This document shows positions 22,701 through 37,778 of a DNA stretch of 64,000 nt, in pieces. The stretch comes from Aulostomus chinensis. Its lineage: Eukaryota > Chordata > Actinopteri > Syngnathiformes > Aulostomidae. Made by a program: the position numbers and the translations under genes. The notes beneath the pieces are model-generated. The model worked only from the letters and a program-made list of their open reading frames with translations, did no database searches and was not told the DNA's origin. Where the stretch lies: positions 12,701,677 through 12,765,676 of the forward strand of contig JBBMOA010000020.1 in assembly GCA_037954235.1 (NCBI GenBank). Reading direction: 5' to 3'. Each line of letters starts with the position of its first letter. Position 1 is the stretch's first letter.

Positions 22701-25677
22701 TTTCCAGCTTGTTACACTTTTCCTGCATCTCCCGGAGGCTCATCTCCAGGCTCTGGGCCTGTTTCTGCATCTCTGCTTGACTCTTCTTCAGCCTCTCCGT
22801 TGCCTCCTGCTCCGCCTGAAGCACAGCGGCCGCGTCCTCCAGCTGCAGATGAGAAAGATAATGAAACGTTTCCCCGCAGGCAAAAGTGGGTGAGTTCAGA
22901 TGTTCGAATGAGTGAAAAAGAAGAATGCTTAGTCTGATCATGTACAATCACCACAATTTAAATAAGTTTATGAAAAAAATTAACAGAAGAAAGGAAGAGC
23001 AAGTTCTTTAACACTTTCAAAAAGTATGTTAAGATGCTTTCGCAAAGAAAATGAACCGAACGTATTCATTTGATTGTTTCAATTTCGATCCGGTTCAGTA
23101 TTGAAGTGCAAAAATTCTGGAAGGCCGAATTTAAAGATCACATTTGTTTTGTATGAAGAAGCAGAGCAGTTAATGTGCTCATAGAATTCTTTCTTAATTG
23201 GAAGCGGAGGAAAATGTGAACCGTCCATCTGATTTTAGCAGAAGTCCAAGTCAGGCCTCTCCCTGTCATGCTATCTTGGCCTTCTGTGTTCATGTCAACA
23301 AATTCCGCCCATGGACTGCCCGTGATCCCCTATGTTTCTATGTTTTGGTTCACTTCCTGCGGTCAGGTCAGATCAGTTGCACGGGAGAGGTTGTTTCAGC
23401 TCCAGAGAAGCGCTTTGAAAAATGCCAATATAAACCACAGTAGTGTTCAATTGAAACGGACTAAAAGAGAAGAAATCCGTCAAAAACGTCAGTGGGCAGC
23501 CTGCTGAGCAGTATATCCAACTATGAGTGTTTACACACAGATGAACCACTGCATGATCAGTGAAGAGAAAAGGCCCCTCCTCACTTGTCTCTGCAGGTGG
23601 ATGTTCTTCTCATTGGAGATCTGAGAATTTTGGTTCTTCTTCCTCAGATCTTCCAGCTGGTCCCTCAGGTTGTTTACTGATGAGTAAACAAACGAATGAT
23701 GGCGCATTAGAAATCAAGTATTGAGGGGAACTATCACGTTGAAATGCCTGGGCTTGCCATCCTGGTTTTAGTAGAGAAGCAGGTGCTCACATTCATTCTC
23801 TAGGCTGCGTTTTCTGTCCGTCTCAATCTCCACCTTTCGTTGGTTTTCGGCGCTCTGGTGCTGCAGCAGTGCTCGCTCTCGCTCCATCTGCCTCAACGAG
23901 GCCTCCACCCTCTGCCGGCTGTTCATCTGGACAACGAGGAGTTTACAAAGTAAGAACATAATATAATATAAGAAATATGAGTCGTAAGAATAAACCCAGC
24001 ATCATCACATCAGGAAAACATCACAAGAACCTTCTTACCTCCTTGTCCAATTCTTTGACCAGCTTGTCTAAACGGTTGGTGGCATTTCTGGAGGGAAAGA
24101 GCAGTTTACAGTCACTGTTTTTTATATAGAGTTTTATATCATTCTAACACTGTATTTGTTCTGTTTTTGAGTTCGCTGTTGGAGCTACTGAAAGCAACTT
24201 TCCTCTCTGGACTTATTACAATGCTTTAGCTTTGGAAGAGGGCGTCTGTCTTTTCCTGTTGTGTAAAGCAATCCTGCAGGTTTCCTGTTATACGGTGAGT
24301 TTATGAGAGCTAAATCAGCGCGATACAACAGCTCTGGAGTGGAGCCTCCCTTCGCGAGGACTATAAAGTTAAGTTTCTGTTGAATCTGTTCCAGAGAGGT
24401 GGACCTAGCTCTCACTTGCAATTTGTCACCACTCAGAGGTGTTCCTAATATTTTGTCCATTTACATTTTTATGAATAACATTTAACAAAAATGACCTCTC
24501 AGTAGGGCTGCACGGTGGTGCAGTGGTTAGCACTGTGGCCTCACAGCAAGAAGGTTCCGGGTTCGAGTCCCGGCTCCAGCACAGGATCTTTCTGTGTGGA
24601 GTTTGCATGTTCTCCCCGTGTCTGTGTGGGTTCTCTCTGGTACTCCAGCTTCCTCCCACAGTCCAAAAACATGCACTTGGGGAAAACATGCACTTGGGGA
24701 CTAGGCTGATTGATACTCTAAATTGACCGTAGGTATGAATGTGAGTGTGAATGGTTGTTGGCCCAGCGATGGACTGGCAACCTGTCCAGGGTGAACCCCG
24801 CCTCTCGCCCGTTGACGCTGGGATAGGCTCCAGCCCCCCCGCGACCCTTAATGTGTAGGAATATAGATGACGATGGATGGATGGATGGATGGACCTCTCA
24901 GTACAACCGAGTACAGCTCAACAGCAGCAGAAAAATATACTACAGACTCCAAACTGACTGGTAAAATAAATCATCACCACACAAAGAATTTAATTACAGG
25001 AGGATTTTCTGCAGGGATGCGGAGTTGTACTTCATTAGTGCACCCAATAAACTGCTGCTTGTCATCTTTATTTAGCTCGTACATGAAAGCTACACTTCAT
25101 GTAAATATCTAATTATTTGTGTTAGGGAGTCTACATATTCTCAAAGTCTTAAATCTAATTTAAAAAAAAAATCAGGACTCATTAAATAGTCTTAAATCTA
25201 ATTTGTGAGGGCATTGCAACAAATATTTGATCTAATCCTAGTGAGTGTTTCTTTTTTAATTTCTTGTAGTCAAAACGAGTTAAGATCATCTGCATGAAAC
25301 TCCACATTTCTTAAGTTGAAAATCTACCACTGAACCTAATGTCGTCTTTTCACTTGCCCTTAACCTGTCAACAAACCTCAAGCAACCAACATAAAACCAA
25401 GGAAACCCAAGAGAAAAAATTTGTTTTTCCTGAAATCTGTCTTAAATCAAGTTACAAATTCTCTTGAAGAGTTCTTAAATAAGCGTTCCATGCTGTGTAG
25501 AAAAGAATAGAAGAGAATAGAAAGCCTTCATTGTCATTCTACACAGAACAATGAGATCCTTCAAGGCAGGCATCCTGATTTGTGAATAAAAAAAAATCTA
25601 GAATATCATTGTTTGGTTTATTTTTGTTATTAATGAAAAAGACTTAAGAGTATAAAAGGAATGTCTCTTTGTTATGC

Positions 25678-25709
<32 letters not shown>

Positions 25710-28469
25710 TGTGTGTGGTCACTCTGTTCATACTTGCACTTTTGCTCCAGCTCATCTTTTGCCTGCATCTCATGGTCGATCTGCTCCTCCAGACGGTGAA
25801 GCTTTTTCTGCAGCTGCTCATACAGAAAAAATAAAACACAATGCTTCTATAACCATCATTCCGGGATGATTGGTAGTGCTATGTCATCGTGAAACAGAAC
25901 ACCTACCTCTTTGTTGCTGTCAGAGCGGGACTCCTTCTCTTCAGAGTTATCTTTGCTGTCCCCTGAATCCTCCACTGAGCAGTTTTTCACCTTCAGCAGT
26001 CTGAGAGAGACACAGAGAGAGACATTAATGTCTGAAATATGTTTAACTGACAACATCCTTCATTATTCCACAACCAAACTACAATAAGTCACCCAAACTA
26101 GATCTGTAATGTAAATTTCATCATTGTGGTGAGTTCTCAAGACATTGCTTGCTTTTAAAAACAGGGCTACCACACAGAAAGCACTCAGCTAAAACCCATA
26201 ACCTCATACGTGGAGCACAAAACCTGGAAGCATTTGCTGTGGAAAAAACAAACATGGTCTAATGATGATTCAGGCTTATTTTCTTTCTTTTTTTTTTTAC
26301 ATCTGGATGGGTTCACCTTAAGAGAAATCTAAAAGGATGCCTCCAACCCACACTGGCTGCTGCCAACTGTTGATGATGGTGGACTCGTAATGGTAACAAA
26401 TATCTCTGGGAATCATAACATGACTCGGCAACATGGCTGTATAATAGCCAAAGGACCTGAAGGCATTTTACAAGACAAAACGATGGTTTCCAGGAACACT
26501 CTGCAGTGTTTATATTAGAGGAATCCTATATCCCCAGATTCACAGCTAAGGATGCAGCGTAGAAAGACAACTGGCCTACAGACAAAGGAAAACAAAGGCA
26601 AACTTTATATTTGCTACTCTGTACTCAATGTGTGAGAGGAATTTAGGATCTTTTTACCTCCATCTGCAAATATTTCTGCGGTGGATAAATTATGTGGGAG
26701 CAATTTGACCTTTATTCTTTTTCTTCAGCTTCATGTAAAGGATACTCTTTGATTCTAAAAGAAACACCCCAACTTTTTGGGAAATACAGTAATGCTTATT
26801 GGCCATCGTTCCCATAGCAAGACAAGAAGATTGATACCCTTCTCTCCCCCGTGTGTACACTAGGGAGCACAGAGACCAGCTAACCGCTAGTTAGCTTAGC
26901 CAGTCAATAGAGGCGGGTGACAGGTCAGCATACACAGCACCTGAAAACAATGCAACAAAATATTTCTTTTGATGGGAGGAGTGACTGCTACAGCTAATCT
27001 TGCCTAGTTTTTCACAAACCAAAATCCTGAAACTTATTTATTTAATGACCTTCGGAGGAGTTATGCTAATGCTTCTCTTACACTTCTATTTATTGGGCTA
27101 AGTAGCTAACTAACAGGCCTCTGTGCAGAATCTCACACCCCTGGAATGTGTCGCAGCTTCCGCTTTCAATCTAATTGCTCATTCTGGCCAGTCAGTATGC
27201 AAATCTAACTGCTTTAGTTTAAAAAATAAAAGTTCTCTGATTCACCACGATGACTGGACAGGTGAGAGACAGACAGAACACGACAAGGAGGTAACAGTCA
27301 GACAGCAAATCAGAGAACAAGCGAAGGCAGTGGCGCCCGGAAAGTAAGAGACCGGTAGCCTCTGGAGGCAGCTGGAGGGCGACTAAGAAGACTGCAGGTT
27401 AGGAGAGGAAGAGTGTTAGCTGTCATTGAGTCAGTGCAAGCAAACTTTGAACACACTAATGCTGCTATTGCACTTGCTGGCGGAGTGCAGCTTCAAGCTC
27501 TATCCACCATCCCTCCATCAACCAGTCCTCCTCCCTGTTACAGAGGGTGCAGCAATGCATTGGATGACATGGAAGATAGTGTGATTAATCAATTTAGACG
27601 AGTATCTGAAGCAAACACAGCCACCGCTACACTGGATGCTGGAGAGTATGAGGAGACTGAGTCTGTTTTAAAGCCGGAGGTTAAGTCAGCATTCTGCAGT
27701 TAAGTCCAAAGAACCGTAGTTTTAGGTATGATGTTATTAAAAAAGTTAAAGCATTGGACAAGCAGAGAGTTACAAGAAGCTTTGAGTGGGTCAACTATGT
27801 TTAGGAACTGTGGTTCCAGCACCTGAGCAGGGTTCTCCTGGCTTTTGGTAGTGCATTAAAGAATGGCTGGTCCCAGTTGCGTTCGATCAATTAGGTAGCA
27901 TCCCTTCAACCTTGGCTTGAACCAAGGGAAATAACTCCAACAGCTATCAGACATAAATGAATATGTGAACGAGAGAATGAACGACAGGGGACATAACATT
28001 AAATCATACTCATACTAAACAAATGGCAGCAGCTATCTGTAACTCTGCTATTCCAGATGAGCATGTATAAATATGTTAAGAAGGCAAAAGAGAGAGAGGG
28101 AGAACGAGAATAAAAAAAAAGCGATGGAGACGTAGATGGAAAATGGTGATGAAACACAAGTTGAGTCTTGAAGGCCATCTCAGCTAACTAGACTAGATTA
28201 AAGTACATCCACCAGAGATTTCACAATGTGCCGCATGTTTTTTTTTTTACTCCATTATGCTATTTCACACTTATTTAACAGAACCATTACATCTCACGCT
28301 GAGACCCTGCTCCTGACACACTTGATTTTTAATGACTGATGGGGAAATTAATTCAAATATGTGCGCCTTCACATGATGAGGGAATCAAAATATGACTCAA
28401 GACAAATTTCCAGAGGTGGAAACCATTTTCTGCAGGTCCACAGAAGAGAGGAGGGTATCTATATTCATG

Positions 28470-28503
<34 letters not shown>

Positions 28504-30066
28504 CTAAAATATGAATCAGCAGCATGAAAGTCTTTGCCTAAAATATAAAAAAAAAACAACCTAGATCTAAAATGGAGGTGCGTTATTTTTTTCTTAATTT
28601 CTCATACCAGTTGAGACCAAGTTTTGGGAACTTGGTTTCATCATAAGCGAAGAGGGCGGTTAAAGGGGCTCTCAGAACAAGGAGGCAGTGTAGAACCTGA
28701 ACAGGCAGACAGTGTGTGACTGGCGGATGACGATATTAAAGGTACGGGTGTGAAGCTGTCTTTTTCTACCGCTGGTGTTTTGGGTTGCTTTCCAGAGTCT
28801 AGAGGTCTGAATATAAAGTTCTCACACATGAGAGCCGCATGTTGTTTGAATTATGAATCCACATAATATCCCAGTATCTCCAATAATGTACTAAAAGTTC
28901 AAATATGATAATATGAGCATGATAATAAAGTACTTACTGGTCTTCCTTGAAGTAGGTGAAGCCGACAAACGGAAGCTGGTTTCCCACAAAGGCTTTGGGT
29001 GGAGGAAAGGTCTCAGCATGTCCTTTATCTTCTTCTATGTCATCAAAGTTACTGGTGTCGATGTCACTGTTCAATTCCGGCACGACTGGAGCCACAGCTG
29101 AATGGCAGCAAGAGAGAAGTCATGGACCGGGGAAAACGTTAGAAGGCATTCATCACAGATATTAAAATTCATGATACAATTTTACAACTCATCCTTTTTT
29201 CTGTTTCTACGTGAGTTTTTGCAACACTTGTAGTAGGAGTAGGTTTTCGTCAGGCTGGCGTGAGGCTGACACGATACAGAGCTCACTTTGTGCCCTACAC
29301 ACAGTTCCTTTCACAGCACTTGAACACACCAAGAAAGAACCTTCTGCTCCCTTGTCAGCAGAGCAGCAACACTTATAAAAGCATTTGCACAAGAGGCAGA
29401 CAAAAAAAATGTGTCAAGGAGCCAATCAGATAAAACTAAGTTAGGCTTTTAACCTATGAATAGCTCATAATTAAGAAAAAGCAGCCATTATGGATCAAAT
29501 TACTCCGACCAGCGCAGTTCTGGCTCGGAGCAAAGAGCTCATTACTGTAAGGTCAAGACACAAGCCTCAGCGTGACAAATGCGACTCAAAGATGTTGGAG
29601 AGCCAAGATCAAGTGGAGGAATGAAACAAATCGGGGCAAATAAAAAGGATGAAGTAGAAAAGCAAAAGCCAAAATGTGGTGAGACAGAAAGAGAAACAGG
29701 CCGCTCCATGGAGGCACTTGTGGCACGGCTTCCCAGAATGCTCTCTGATAGCGGGCTGCTAATGACAGGCAGCCATGGCCACAGTGAGAGTGAAAGAGCG
29801 GGAGCAACCCTCCAACTGGGGCGCCCTTCTCATTAGACCAGTCCACACAGGCCGCACAGTTTGCCCCACCCGCCCGCTGCAGGGGGTACTGCCGCCTCCT
29901 GGCCCGTCCATCCATTCAACCACGGATGTCTTTACCCTAAACCAGTCGCAATACGCTTGATAAACATGGAAAATATCCAAAAAAGAGCTCAAACTCTGAA
30001 AATAACTGAGTGGAGTTGGGGAGTAACATCCCCCTTAAAGAGGCCTAGGGGAATGGCAGGATGGCA

Positions 30067-30101
<35 letters not shown>

Positions 30102-31759
30102 AAGTGTGTGCGTGTGTGTGTCAGGACATGCATGTGCAAACATAAAGAGAGCTGGGCAGCACAACGGAGGCACAGTAGTGGTTTCATGTTCCAGACCGCC
30201 AGGCTCTGATCAGAAGTTCTGTCTGCTGTCCTAATCAGAGCCAGGTGAAGCCCATAGACAGCGTGGCAAGTAGAAAGACATACACAGGTCCTGTTGCTAA
30301 TATTTGTAGTTTTTCTTCTTCTTTTTTCCTTCCAAGTGATGCTTGGAAAGGTCATAACTTCTTGAGTATAAATTTGATCATGTAATGAATTATAGGTATC
30401 ATAACTGTTTCAGTTGGAATTTGGATTTCCTTCTTTTTTCTCATACACTTTTTGAACAGCTGTGTATGATCATTAATAGCGTTGATTATTTGATATATTG
30501 TTCTCCTACTCTCCTGTTGAGAATATGAGTCAAACCACAAAGATTGCAACATGAAAAAGGGGTTATGTAATTAGACTGTAATAACCATGTAATAACACAC
30601 CAAACTTGATACAGGCCGGTTTGACACAAGTCATTATTTTTTTCATGGTGGACTCAGTAAAAGCAGACTTCTCCTTATATTTGGACAGGTACACATGTTT
30701 TTGCACAGTATATTCTTGTAACACTTTATAATAAGGTTACGTTCATAGAGATGACTTAACCATTAGAAATGCTTTGTTAACTGTCATTTAACATTTAACT
30801 TATATGGCAACTAAGCCATTACAAATAGTGTTGATGTTAACTTTGAAAGTTATGCCAAACATTGATGGAAAATTTGTGGGGTTAGTCATTGCTCTAAATG
30901 AAGGCTTATTCTGCACTAATATATAACTAAGCCTTAACTAACTGTTAGTAATGCTTTTTGGTTTCATTCATGTGTACAGTATTTTGCGAGTATGGGCTGT
31001 GCAGAGTAAGCGGTGACCCCTTCACCTACTGAATGACATTTTCATGAATTAAGCTAGATGCATTAACCTGCATAATATAGAAGTGTTCAACCTGTTAGGA
31101 GTGTAAACAAAACACCACACAACTGAATTCTGGAGTTGAGTATCATCCATATGTTGCTTGTTGTCTTGCAGGTTTTGTCTTCCTCTGCACAGCATCCACT
31201 CATATGATGCAAGCTATGAATGGGGAGCATATGGAGAGCATGTGGACAATATAAGCAGGCTTACTGGCTCTGGAGATACAAATAAACTATGAGCTACGGC
31301 TGAAAAGAACCAGATGGAATGATTGAATGGGCTGGAGATGACAAGAATTACAAGTCAGTCAGAAAACAATACTTACTCTCTCGGATGTTGTCAAAGGTCC
31401 ACTGGTCGTTCTTGAAGAAAGAGTGACGTTTGATCTCATCCACTCCAGTGCGACCAAGACGAACTTCCCTGTACACAGCAACAGGTTCAAGCAGTCAGTG
31501 AGCAGAGCCTCCTCAGCATGAACGCCACCCCACCATCAACAAAATGTCATCCCAAACTCATGGCCGAGTGGACTGACCACTAGGCACAGACCGCAGCGCC
31601 TCGGCTGACCAGCATGGAGAGCCGCATGACCACAGGTAGACACTGGACACACCTCCTCTATCCCAAGACAATAGAGATCCAAGAGGAGCGAGGGAGAGAT
31701 GACAGCAGGACCAGAGTGCAGGAGACTGAAACACTCCTGCTGCTGCTTTCCCTCCTTCT

Positions 31760-31798
<39 letters not shown>

Positions 31799-34700
31799 TG
31801 CCCACCCCTGTCCTCCCTCCCTCCACCACTGGGTACAGGCCTGGAGGGGTGGGGCAGTTTAGGCTTGCCACGTGTGGGACATTCCAAACCCAGCCAAGAG
31901 GAAGAGAGAGCAGGGGCGGGGAGGAGGGTGAAAGGGGGTGAGTTTTTAAACCCCCGCAAAAAAAAAAAAAAAAGCAAAAGAAAAAGTTGACATGAAACCA
32001 AGCTGGGCCGTGTCACGGCGCCCAGGGCTGCAAAAATAGGAGGATGGAGAAGCGACACAAAAAAAAATAAAAATACAGAAAAAGCAGAGTGTGGAGGTCA
32101 AAGAGAAGGGGATGCTTACTTTTTTTTTTTGCAAAGCACAACAGGATGGCGTGAGAGAGCATGTGAGTTGATGGACGTATTGGTCAGTGTTCCCACTGAG
32201 TGTGTGGTGGTGGTGGTGGTGTGAGTGTGTGTGTGTGTGTGTGCGCTGCCCAGTCTTTCACGTGTGAGCTTCTGTCTGCGGTGACAGAATAGTGACTGAG
32301 AAGGTAAATAAACTTGGAGAGGAAAAAATGAAAGGCTGCTCTGTACTGAAGCAGAAAGGGCCAGTGTTTGAGCGCTCACGAGTGGGGGGGTGGTGGTGGG
32401 GGGGGGGGCCTTCTTATGTAAATAGGAAGCGGTCTCTTACTTCTGACCAAGTATATGACACACCCAAGTATTTATACAACCTTTAACTTTAATATCAATA
32501 ATATTCCATTATAGAAAAGGACAAATCACCGCTACTGATGCAAATGCGGCTTGAATCTGCATAACTCAGGTTGACTGTCAAATAAATCACACCACAAGAC
32601 AAATAAATATATAAATAAATACAAAAGGTACAGATATCAATATGAGTATGTCTTTTATTTATTCACATCTATCTCCTGTCTTTGCTCCATCTGTAGTGCA
32701 GCCGCCCAGCCTAAGCGCACCACTTTACTAGAAACAATAAAACATCACGGCTGTTGAATGAACTAATTAAAGAGACAATCTCTTACAATTCTATTTAAGG
32801 ATAAATAAACGATACCCTGTGTTTTTGTTGCTGTAAACAATCATGTGAAATGACTAAAACCAGCAATGGGCCATTTTATGAATGACAGTAGTTTATCATC
32901 ACTCCGCGTACACCGTCCTCCTACCAGAAGCACTGGCGTATCAAATATATGACTGAAAACAATACCAAAGAAATGCACTTTCCCCCCTTTTTTCAAGCCT
33001 TTGTTATCGTTCAATGTAAATGATTTGTATTTTTTGACATGAACTAAGAAATGGTAGGTTTTTGGTTGTTTAACAGGCCTGATAATACTGAGAATAAAGT
33101 CAGACGTTTCTTTTTATATCCTCTAGTTTGAATTCAAACAACTCAAACTTCCTTAAAACTGCTCTGTGAAAAAGAGAAAAAAACTTTCAAAAAGATCAAT
33201 AATCTTTGGTTGATTGATTCAAATCCTTGCCGTCCTTCCATTATTTTTTTTCTTTTAAAGCATCTTTCTATTTCAATTGTTTGTTTTTTTTTAACTTGTT
33301 TAACGCTATCTAATTAATTACATGATTTGCAACTTACTTTAAAAAAATGATTTGAATGTATCAATTTTAGAAACGACAAGCACTTCATATCTTTCAGTTC
33401 ATGCAGATTTTGGTAAATCAGAAGAAACCAACGCATACGTTCAAAAAACTTAATCCACACATGGGGAAAAGGTGCAACAGTGTGATTAACTGCATACGAT
33501 TATTGTGTTTTATTCTTTCTATAATTGATTAATAGTAATTAATCTTGTTTCTATTTCTCTTTTTCCTTTTTAATGGATAAAAGCATTGAGTTGCAGTGAG
33601 GGTTTTAACACAAGAACCCACTTGTAAGATGTTAAATGGATGCAAATAAACAAACGAACAAAAAATGCCGAACACAGCCCCTATACCTTTGTGGGCTTTT
33701 GTACGGTATCAAACTCTTCTTCGAATGTACAAACCTGTCTGTCAAAAAGGCACAGATGAGATCTTTGGCATCCTGAGACATCTCAACATCATCTGGGAAG
33801 ACGAGGGAGTTCTTGTGGTTCATGATCTTCCCGTACGTTCCCACCAAGGATTCGGCATAGAACGGAGTTTCCCCTGTGGAATAAGTCATAATCTTCAATC
33901 ACTGACTGATTTAAAGAGGAAATGGTTGAGATTTGAACTACAAATCAGCGCTAAGAGGAACACGATGTGTCATTTGGCCGACGCCGCGTATGATTAAAAC
34001 AATAGCTCAACTTTATTCAAGCCTCCGAGACAGGATGTTGACATCCCATTCAATAATGGGAAAGTACATGAGGTTGCTCACCTACGAACTGCTCGTATAT
34101 AAAGACTCCTACGGACCACCAGTCACACTCGCGGCCATAGTAGCCATCACCACCCTGAGACTGGAGCACCTCAGGGGAGATGTAGTCCGGCGTGCCCACA
34201 GCTGTGTCACAGTGCACCATGCCTGACTTCAGACACAAGCATGGAATATAAAACACAAGAGAATCAAATGCAGGGTTTACACCTCGTCTAACATGCTTTA
34301 CATGTAAAAAATAAATAAATAAATAAAAGAATGTATGGAACATTAATTTCATTGCTTTCTATTTGTTTTGCTTCAAATGTACCAAACTTGAATGTCCTGA
34401 TAGAACGATAAAAAGAAAATGTCATTTATTTAAGTACCAGTCAGAGCGGAGTCCTCGAGCCTGTTTTAAACATGTTCATTGGTTACAAGTAAGAAAATCT
34501 GTAACACCCCGTCTGCTGTTAGACTGAGCTAAATGTGTGGAGCCACTTGTGAACCAGTTATTTTGAAATTGCTGTGGTGAGAAACAAAAGGTGGAAAAAC
34601 ATTTCCTGAACCACAGCCAAGGCGGGACCGATGCTCTACCCTAGATTAGCCGTTTAGCACAATAACATCTCTGGCATTTCAGCACATTCTCAAAGCTTCT

Positions 34701-37700
34701 CTTTACACTTTGAACACTTGGTGGTGCACTAGCGCTCAGAGGAGGAGGAAGCGGAGATGAGAAGTCAGTCACTCATCCACTGTAGCTCTGCACGGATCCT
34801 CTAACTTACCGAGTCCATCTTCATGCATGTGCCGAAGTCTGCCAGCTTGAGGTGTCCCCGCTGGTCCAGCAGCATGTTATCAGGCTTGACGTCACGGTGG
34901 ATGAAGCCCATGGAGTGGATGGCGTCCAGCGCCAGAACTACTTCAGCCGTGTAGAAGCGAGCCCACTTCTCAGGGAGGTCGTAGTTCATGATGAGCGTGA
35001 CCAGGTCTCCTCCTGGCATGAACTCCATCACCATGTAGAGGTGGCGCTCGTCTTGGAAAGCGCAGCACAGCTAAAAGATGATAAACGCAGACACGATCCT
35101 TTCAACACGGGACAAAAGAACTGACCAGCTACTTTTTTTTCCCTATTGTCCATATGTAGAAAGTTGTGCGCATGATATTCAGAACTGGCTAACGGCCCTA
35201 AACTTTTTTCTTTTTTTTTTAGTTTATACCAGATGATAAATACATCATTCTTTTAGGTAGTCTTTCTTGTCAAAGCTTAATCAAGTTTGAATTTTGAGTG
35301 TGAAGCCAATTTCCTTTACAAAAACAGCCCAAGAAAAAGTAGCAAAACTTAACAAGACAAAAAAAAAAAAAGATTTTCCTGAAGAATGGGACAACGTAAA
35401 GATTTAAATACACTCTGCGTGTGAAAGTTTATGACATGAACTCTTTCTCTAATCCTGTGTTTTTTCTTTGTCCTTTTTATTTATCCATCTATTTTTCTGT
35501 AAGATGATATTTTTTCATGGTATTGCTGGGCATGTTATGTATGTATGTATTCTATTTGCCTTATTGAAACCGAGTAAAATAAAAATGAAAAGGGAATGGG
35601 AATAAGGTTGAAAAATGAATATATTTTGAATGGTAGATGTTTTGAGGGATGTACAATACTTGACCCAGGTATTGCCTTTGATTTAATTTAATTGTTATTC
35701 AATCAAATTTATCAGCAATTTATTAGTCTACAGGGTTTAAAAGGGATTTTTTTTTTTCCATCAGAAGCAACACTTCATCACACCAGAGCAAGGTTATTTT
35801 TCATTATGTTTCAAAGTTGTGTCCCTTTGTCATCACATTCATAAAAAAGTAATAAAAAGAGGCAATATAAGAGGCAGCCGTCACTTTGAAGGACCCCTTG
35901 CCACCGAGCAGCACCTCTGCAAAGTGCATCAATGTCAGACAGGCTCCGGTTAAGTTAAGTTTAATAGTGTTAAAATATTTCAAAAAACTTAATGCTCATA
36001 TTTCTTTGCCACAACCTTGACATGTCAACACCGTCTATCAATTTCTGATATATTTATGGAGGATAATTCAGGAGAGTGATCATTATCGTCGAAATTATTC
36101 AAAATTATTAACTGAACTAGCTTCTATTAGCTGCTAGCATCCCCTGCAAAAAAACCCCAAAAACAAATGACTACTTGAACTAAATTTGTCCTAAGATGTC
36201 CGATACTTAGTTGTGAACTTCTAACCTTTAAAAATATCAAATACATTTTACATGTTTAGTTGTTCTCATACTATTTCTCAGCAAGCAACACAGGTGATAC
36301 TCATGATGCTAATTCAGGGTCCGTTCCATTCAGGTGAACTAGAGCCAGGGTATGGAGCGTGTCAGCTGATCTTAATTAGCAATACTGCGAACACCTGTGT
36401 TCACTATGGCAGTAGCAACTAGCAGTGAGGATAGCAATGATTAGGCAAGAATGCAGGAGACAAACCGGGGTGGCCACTAAACAAAAGCTAAAGCCCTCAG
36501 TGTTTGGTTTGCCTGTTCTGGGCTTCTGCTCAGTAAAGACATGGCAGAACAACATGGCCCCCTATCTGTAGATATAAAGGGCTCATTCTAAAAGAAAAAA
36601 AAGAAAACACGATTTTTATTTCTGTTAAGGTTTTGTAGAAATGCAACGGTTCAGCAAGTCCACACTTCAGCTTGTATTGTGGTTTATGGGTCACAGTTTT
36701 GTTTTGCATGTTAAGGGGAAGAAAAAAATAACAAAAATGTAGACACCCTGAACCTGAGAAGAAAATGGTTTATGGTTGCTAGTGCCTGTGTGTGTGTGTG
36801 TGTTGCATACATACACACCACCCTTATATAACTTTCCTTTCCTTGTATAACTAAAAAAAAAAACAAACCTCACATGTGCAAATTAGACCTTTAGTTGGTG
36901 GTGTTTTTTTATGGTTCGACTTTGTTTTTTGTAATTTTAAGGTGATTAAACCCCAATGAAAACATACTTCTATACTGCACACTTTTAAGTTATGACAGTT
37001 ATTCAGTGTTAGTCAACTATTAAAGCTTGCTATGCAGACATTCTATATTATTGCCACTGTGATTAACTCTGTAGTGGAGGCCCATCGGAGAGACAGTATA
37101 TTGCTTTGTTGACGAGAAATAAAATGCTTGTTTAAGGCTTATAAATGGTGTAAATGGGACTTTAAATTTGTTCATTGCACTTTTAATTATTACATGTGTG
37201 TTTGCTTATTATATTAAACTTAACAGGTCAAATTATCTCAGTATTTTAAGTTCAAATGTTATCATTTTGATGGGTTCCTTCTGTCGAGAACATCTTGATT
37301 TACATTTCAGAATGGGCCGTGTGCTTTTAGATTTCAATGTTCAGTCCTGTGAGTAGTGAACCTGAGCCCACCTGGACCACCCAGGGGCTGTTGGAGAAAG
37401 CCATGATGTGTCTCTCCTCCCAGAAGAAGGCAGAGTCGGACCGTTTGATCATCTCGAACTTGTTCAGCTGCTTCATGGCGTAAACATTCTTCGAGGCCTT
37501 GTGACGGACCTACAGCAGAAGAAGAGGAGGAGGAGGAGGAGGAGATTCAGGAGGCGTGTGAACAGTGATAAACTGTACAAGGACAATATGACTGTAAGAA
37601 TGTCACTATGACCAAGATAACAGCAGAGAGAGAGAGAAGGAGAGACAGTGAGGGGGAACCCGTAATTAAAGGCACACACCCATACAGAGACAAGCTTATA

Positions 37701-37737
37701 CAAGATCTCAAGCACAGACACACTAACCCCCCAACCT

Positions 37738-37778
<41 letters not shown>

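Noticed and set aside
24185..24460. 91-residue minus-strand open frame beginning MDKILGTPLSG
   Set aside because: It reads across an apparent interspersed repeat and not a gene; there is no splice link to rock2 exons 11 or 12.
27123..27703. Plus-strand open frames of 74 and 96 residues in rock2 intron 9
   Set aside because: Composition and lack of motif are like chance frames; the region is next to a repeat relic.
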